The notes beneath the pieces were generated by a model, which was not told the DNA's origin, searched no databases, and saw nothing but the letters and a program-made list of their open reading frames with translations. Both the position numbers and the translations under genes were made by a program. A DNA stretch of 41,086 nucleotides from Myxococcota bacterium (lineage in GTDB: Bacteria; Myxococcota_A; UBA796; CAJQPC01): NCBI GenBank assembly GCA_023150845.1, contig JAKLKD010000029.1, positions 1-41,086 on the forward strand. Reading direction: 5' to 3'. The stretch's first letter is position 1; each line of letters opens with the position of its first letter. Positions 39,762 through 41,086 of the stretch are shown piece by piece.

Positions 39762-40214
39762 TTACGCGCTGAGGGTCACGAGCTGCAGCCAGTATCGCCC
39801 AAGCAGGCCCATCAGGTCTACTAGCCCGTCGAAGCTCGGCGGCCGGGCGACGACGGAGCTGACCCCGGCGGCGTAGAGCTCCTTGAGCCACGGCGTCTCG
39901 GTGGGGCCTGGCGTGATGACGATGACCGGCACGGCCCGGGCGCGCCGATCCGCGCGCAGGGTGGTGATGAGGGGCAAGACCTCGGGGGTCTGGAGGTCGA
40001 GCACGATGAGGCCCGGCGGCGCGTCCCCGGCGAAGAGCGCGAACTCCCCCTCGCCGCCGAGGTAGCGGGTGAGCGCCCCGGCGTCCTCGAGCACGTCGAT
40101 GCGCCCGGGCAGCCCGGCGTCGATGGCCGCGGCCTCCAGGCGCAGGCGCAGGTCGGCGCGGTCCACGACGAGGCAGATCACCAGCTCATCGCGGAGGCGA
40201 TCATCCTGGGCCAT
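39762..40214 (-). CDS. Receiver-domain protein (Rcp1-type), divergent
   Basis: A 150-residue single receiver domain. Phospho-Asp73 is intact in LIVLDLQTPE and the switch Thr is T101. Two features are unusual: the acidic pair near residue 18 is reduced to one Asp (VVDRADLR), and the conserved Lys is Arg124 in VVARPPSF. Phosphorylation may be weak or altered. The C-terminal helix is long (LVDLMGLLGRYWLQLVTL) and hydrophobic, as in Rcp1-type partners of phytochrome kinases. It begins 3 bases after the stop of the TPR gene, so it is part of one operon with that gene and the kinase. Confidence 0.85.
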   Translation of the reverse strand: MAQDDRLRDELVICLVVDRADLRLRLEAAAIDAGLPGRIDVLEDAGALTRYLGGEGEFALFAGDAPPGLIVLDLQTPEVLPLITTLRADRRARAVPVIVITPGPTETPWLKELYAAGVSSVVARPPSFDGLVDLMGLLGRYWLQLVTLSA

Positions 40215-40217
40215 CGT

Positions 40218-41086
40218 TTAGTCCTCGTCGACGACGCGGCGGTCGCGGAGCCGACGCATCAGCGCCTTCGCGAGCCCAAACTCAGGGTCGAGGCGCAGGG
40301 CCCGGGTGACCCGCGCCATGGCCTGCTCGTTCTCCCCGGCGTCGGCCTCGACGGCGGCGAGGAAGGTCTGGGTGGCGGCGACGGGGTCCCCGCTCACGTC
40401 CGCGAGCTCCAGGAGCTCCCGGCCCTTGGCGTGGCGGCGGCGGAGGTCGAGCTGGGGGTTGTTCCAGATCGCCCAGCCGAGGTAGCCCGCGTAGAGCGAA
40501 GAGTTGGGCTCCTGCTCCCGGGCGACGTGGAACCAGCGGGCGGCGGTGTGGTAGTCCTTCGCGTTCAGGGCGCGGAGGCCCTGCTCAAAGCTCGTCTGGT
40601 GCGGCGGGACGGTGAAGACCCCGGCGGAGGGGCGGCCGGCGCGGATGTTCTTCGACGCCTCCCGCACGCGGCTGAGGAGCTTCTGGGAGAGCTCGGAGAG
40701 CGCGGCGTTCTGGGCCTCCCGCACGGTCTCATCGTCGTAGCGGCGCTCCAGGCGCTCCAAGGCCCGGCTCACGAGCTCGGGGCTTGAGCCCTTGGGCACA
40801 CCCAGCGCCGTCCAGTCATCGGCGCGCTCGATGCGCTCCCACTCCCGCTGCAGGCGGCTGAGCAGGAGCGCGAGGTGGGCGGGGTCCACCGCCGCGCGGC
40901 GGGGCGCCTCGACGGAGTGGACGGAGATGTCGTCGAAGTAGCCGGTCTGGGCCTGGGGGCGCGGCGGCGCGGCGAAGCTCGTCTTGGTCGGGGAATCGAC
41001 GTGCGCGGGCGGGCGCGGCGGCACGTTGAGCTGACGGGTGCCCGCGCTGGCCACCGGGGGCGTGGCCGGGCGAGGCGCCGCGGGCT
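40218..41086 (-). CDS. Degenerate-J-domain and TPR protein, cut by window end
   Basis: The C-terminal 289 or so residues of a longer protein; the frame stays open to the right edge, and the GTG at 41054 is only a possible start. The visible N-terminal part is Pro/Ala-rich. Residues DDWTALGVPKGSSPELVSRA onward are a J-like helix pair, but the HPD motif is replaced (YDDETV). TPR-like repeats follow (FEQGLRALNAKDYHTAARWF, and AMARVTRALRLDPEFGLAKA). The order J-like then TPR resembles the second half of the 6975-8414 protein, so the missing N-terminus could be a DUF4388-like domain. It leads the receiver and kinase genes and may be their partner. Confidence 0.75.
   Translation of the reverse strand, partial: PAAPRPATPPVASAGTRQLNVPPRPPAHVDSPTKTSFAAPPRPQAQTGYFDDISVHSVEAPRRAAVDPAHLALLLSRLQREWERIERADDWTALGVPKGSSPELVSRALERLERRYDDETVREAQNAALSELSQKLLSRVREASKNIRAGRPSAGVFTVPPHQTSFEQGLRALNAKDYHTAARWFHVAREQEPNSSLYAGYLGWAIWNNPQLDLRRRHAKGRELLELADVSGDPVAATQTFLAAVEADAGENEQAMARVTRALRLDPEFGLAKALMRRLRDRRVVDED

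Overview
The window is very GC-rich, gene-dense DNA that looks like a myxobacterium-type (Myxococcota) chromosome. The clues are lipoproteins with Asp/Ser-rich linkers, lipoproteins built from MopE-type DCDD...CDGxDNDCDG repeats, a C-terminal Gly-Cys-Ser/hydrophobic/Arg-cluster tail of MYXO-CTERM type, a DUF4388-like plus J-domain protein, and many one-off signalling proteins. No tRNA, rRNA, insertion sequence, prophage or CRISPR array was seen. No gene-free stretch exceeds 300 bases.

Left part (1-10.9 kb): the start of a gene leaving the left edge, a stand-alone receiver protein, a 280-base gap that looks like a structured RNA with its own promoter, a Pro/Gly-rich lipoprotein, an ExbB/ExbD/ExbD trio, pirin, dGTPase (dgt), a phosphate-porin-like outer-membrane protein, a DUF4388-J-TPR protein, a small unknown protein and a GH92 alpha-mannosidase-type enzyme.

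Centre (11.0-25.4 kb): the most notable region, a beta-1,3-glucan (laminarin-type) utilisation locus. A ROK repressor-type gene with a candidate promoter and operator leads a tight same-strand run: an Asp/Ser-linker glycan-binding lipoprotein, a 1034-residue protein that joins a clan GH-A catalytic domain to an outer-membrane beta-barrel, two further lipoproteins, a GH16 laminarinase lipoprotein, a GH149-like beta-1,3-glucan phosphorylase, a GH1 beta-glucosidase and a GPH-type sugar:cation symporter. A convergent GH17 lipoprotein closes the locus. The inferred flow is surface binding and cutting (CBM-like lipoproteins, GH16, GH17, GH-A/barrel), passage through an outer-membrane barrel, inner-membrane import (GPH), then cytoplasmic phosphorolysis (GH149) and hydrolysis (GH1). 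No SusC/SusD pair is present, so the hydrolase-barrel fusion is the most interesting candidate for a new solution to glycan capture.

Right part (25.5-41.1 kb): a lipoprotein that also has a MYXO-CTERM-like tail, an orphan nuclease-like putative toxin resembling injected-effector proteins, a Cpx-like envelope-stress module (Spy/CpxP-like protein, OmpR-family regulator, sensor kinase) with a tandem 9-bp repeat and a CpxR-box-like site, a large P-loop ATPase, two MopE-repeat lipoproteins, a 54-residue gene, a double-hotdog MaoC protein translationally coupled to a pseudokinase-like protein, and a phytochrome-style kinase/receiver/degenerate-J operon running in from the right edge.
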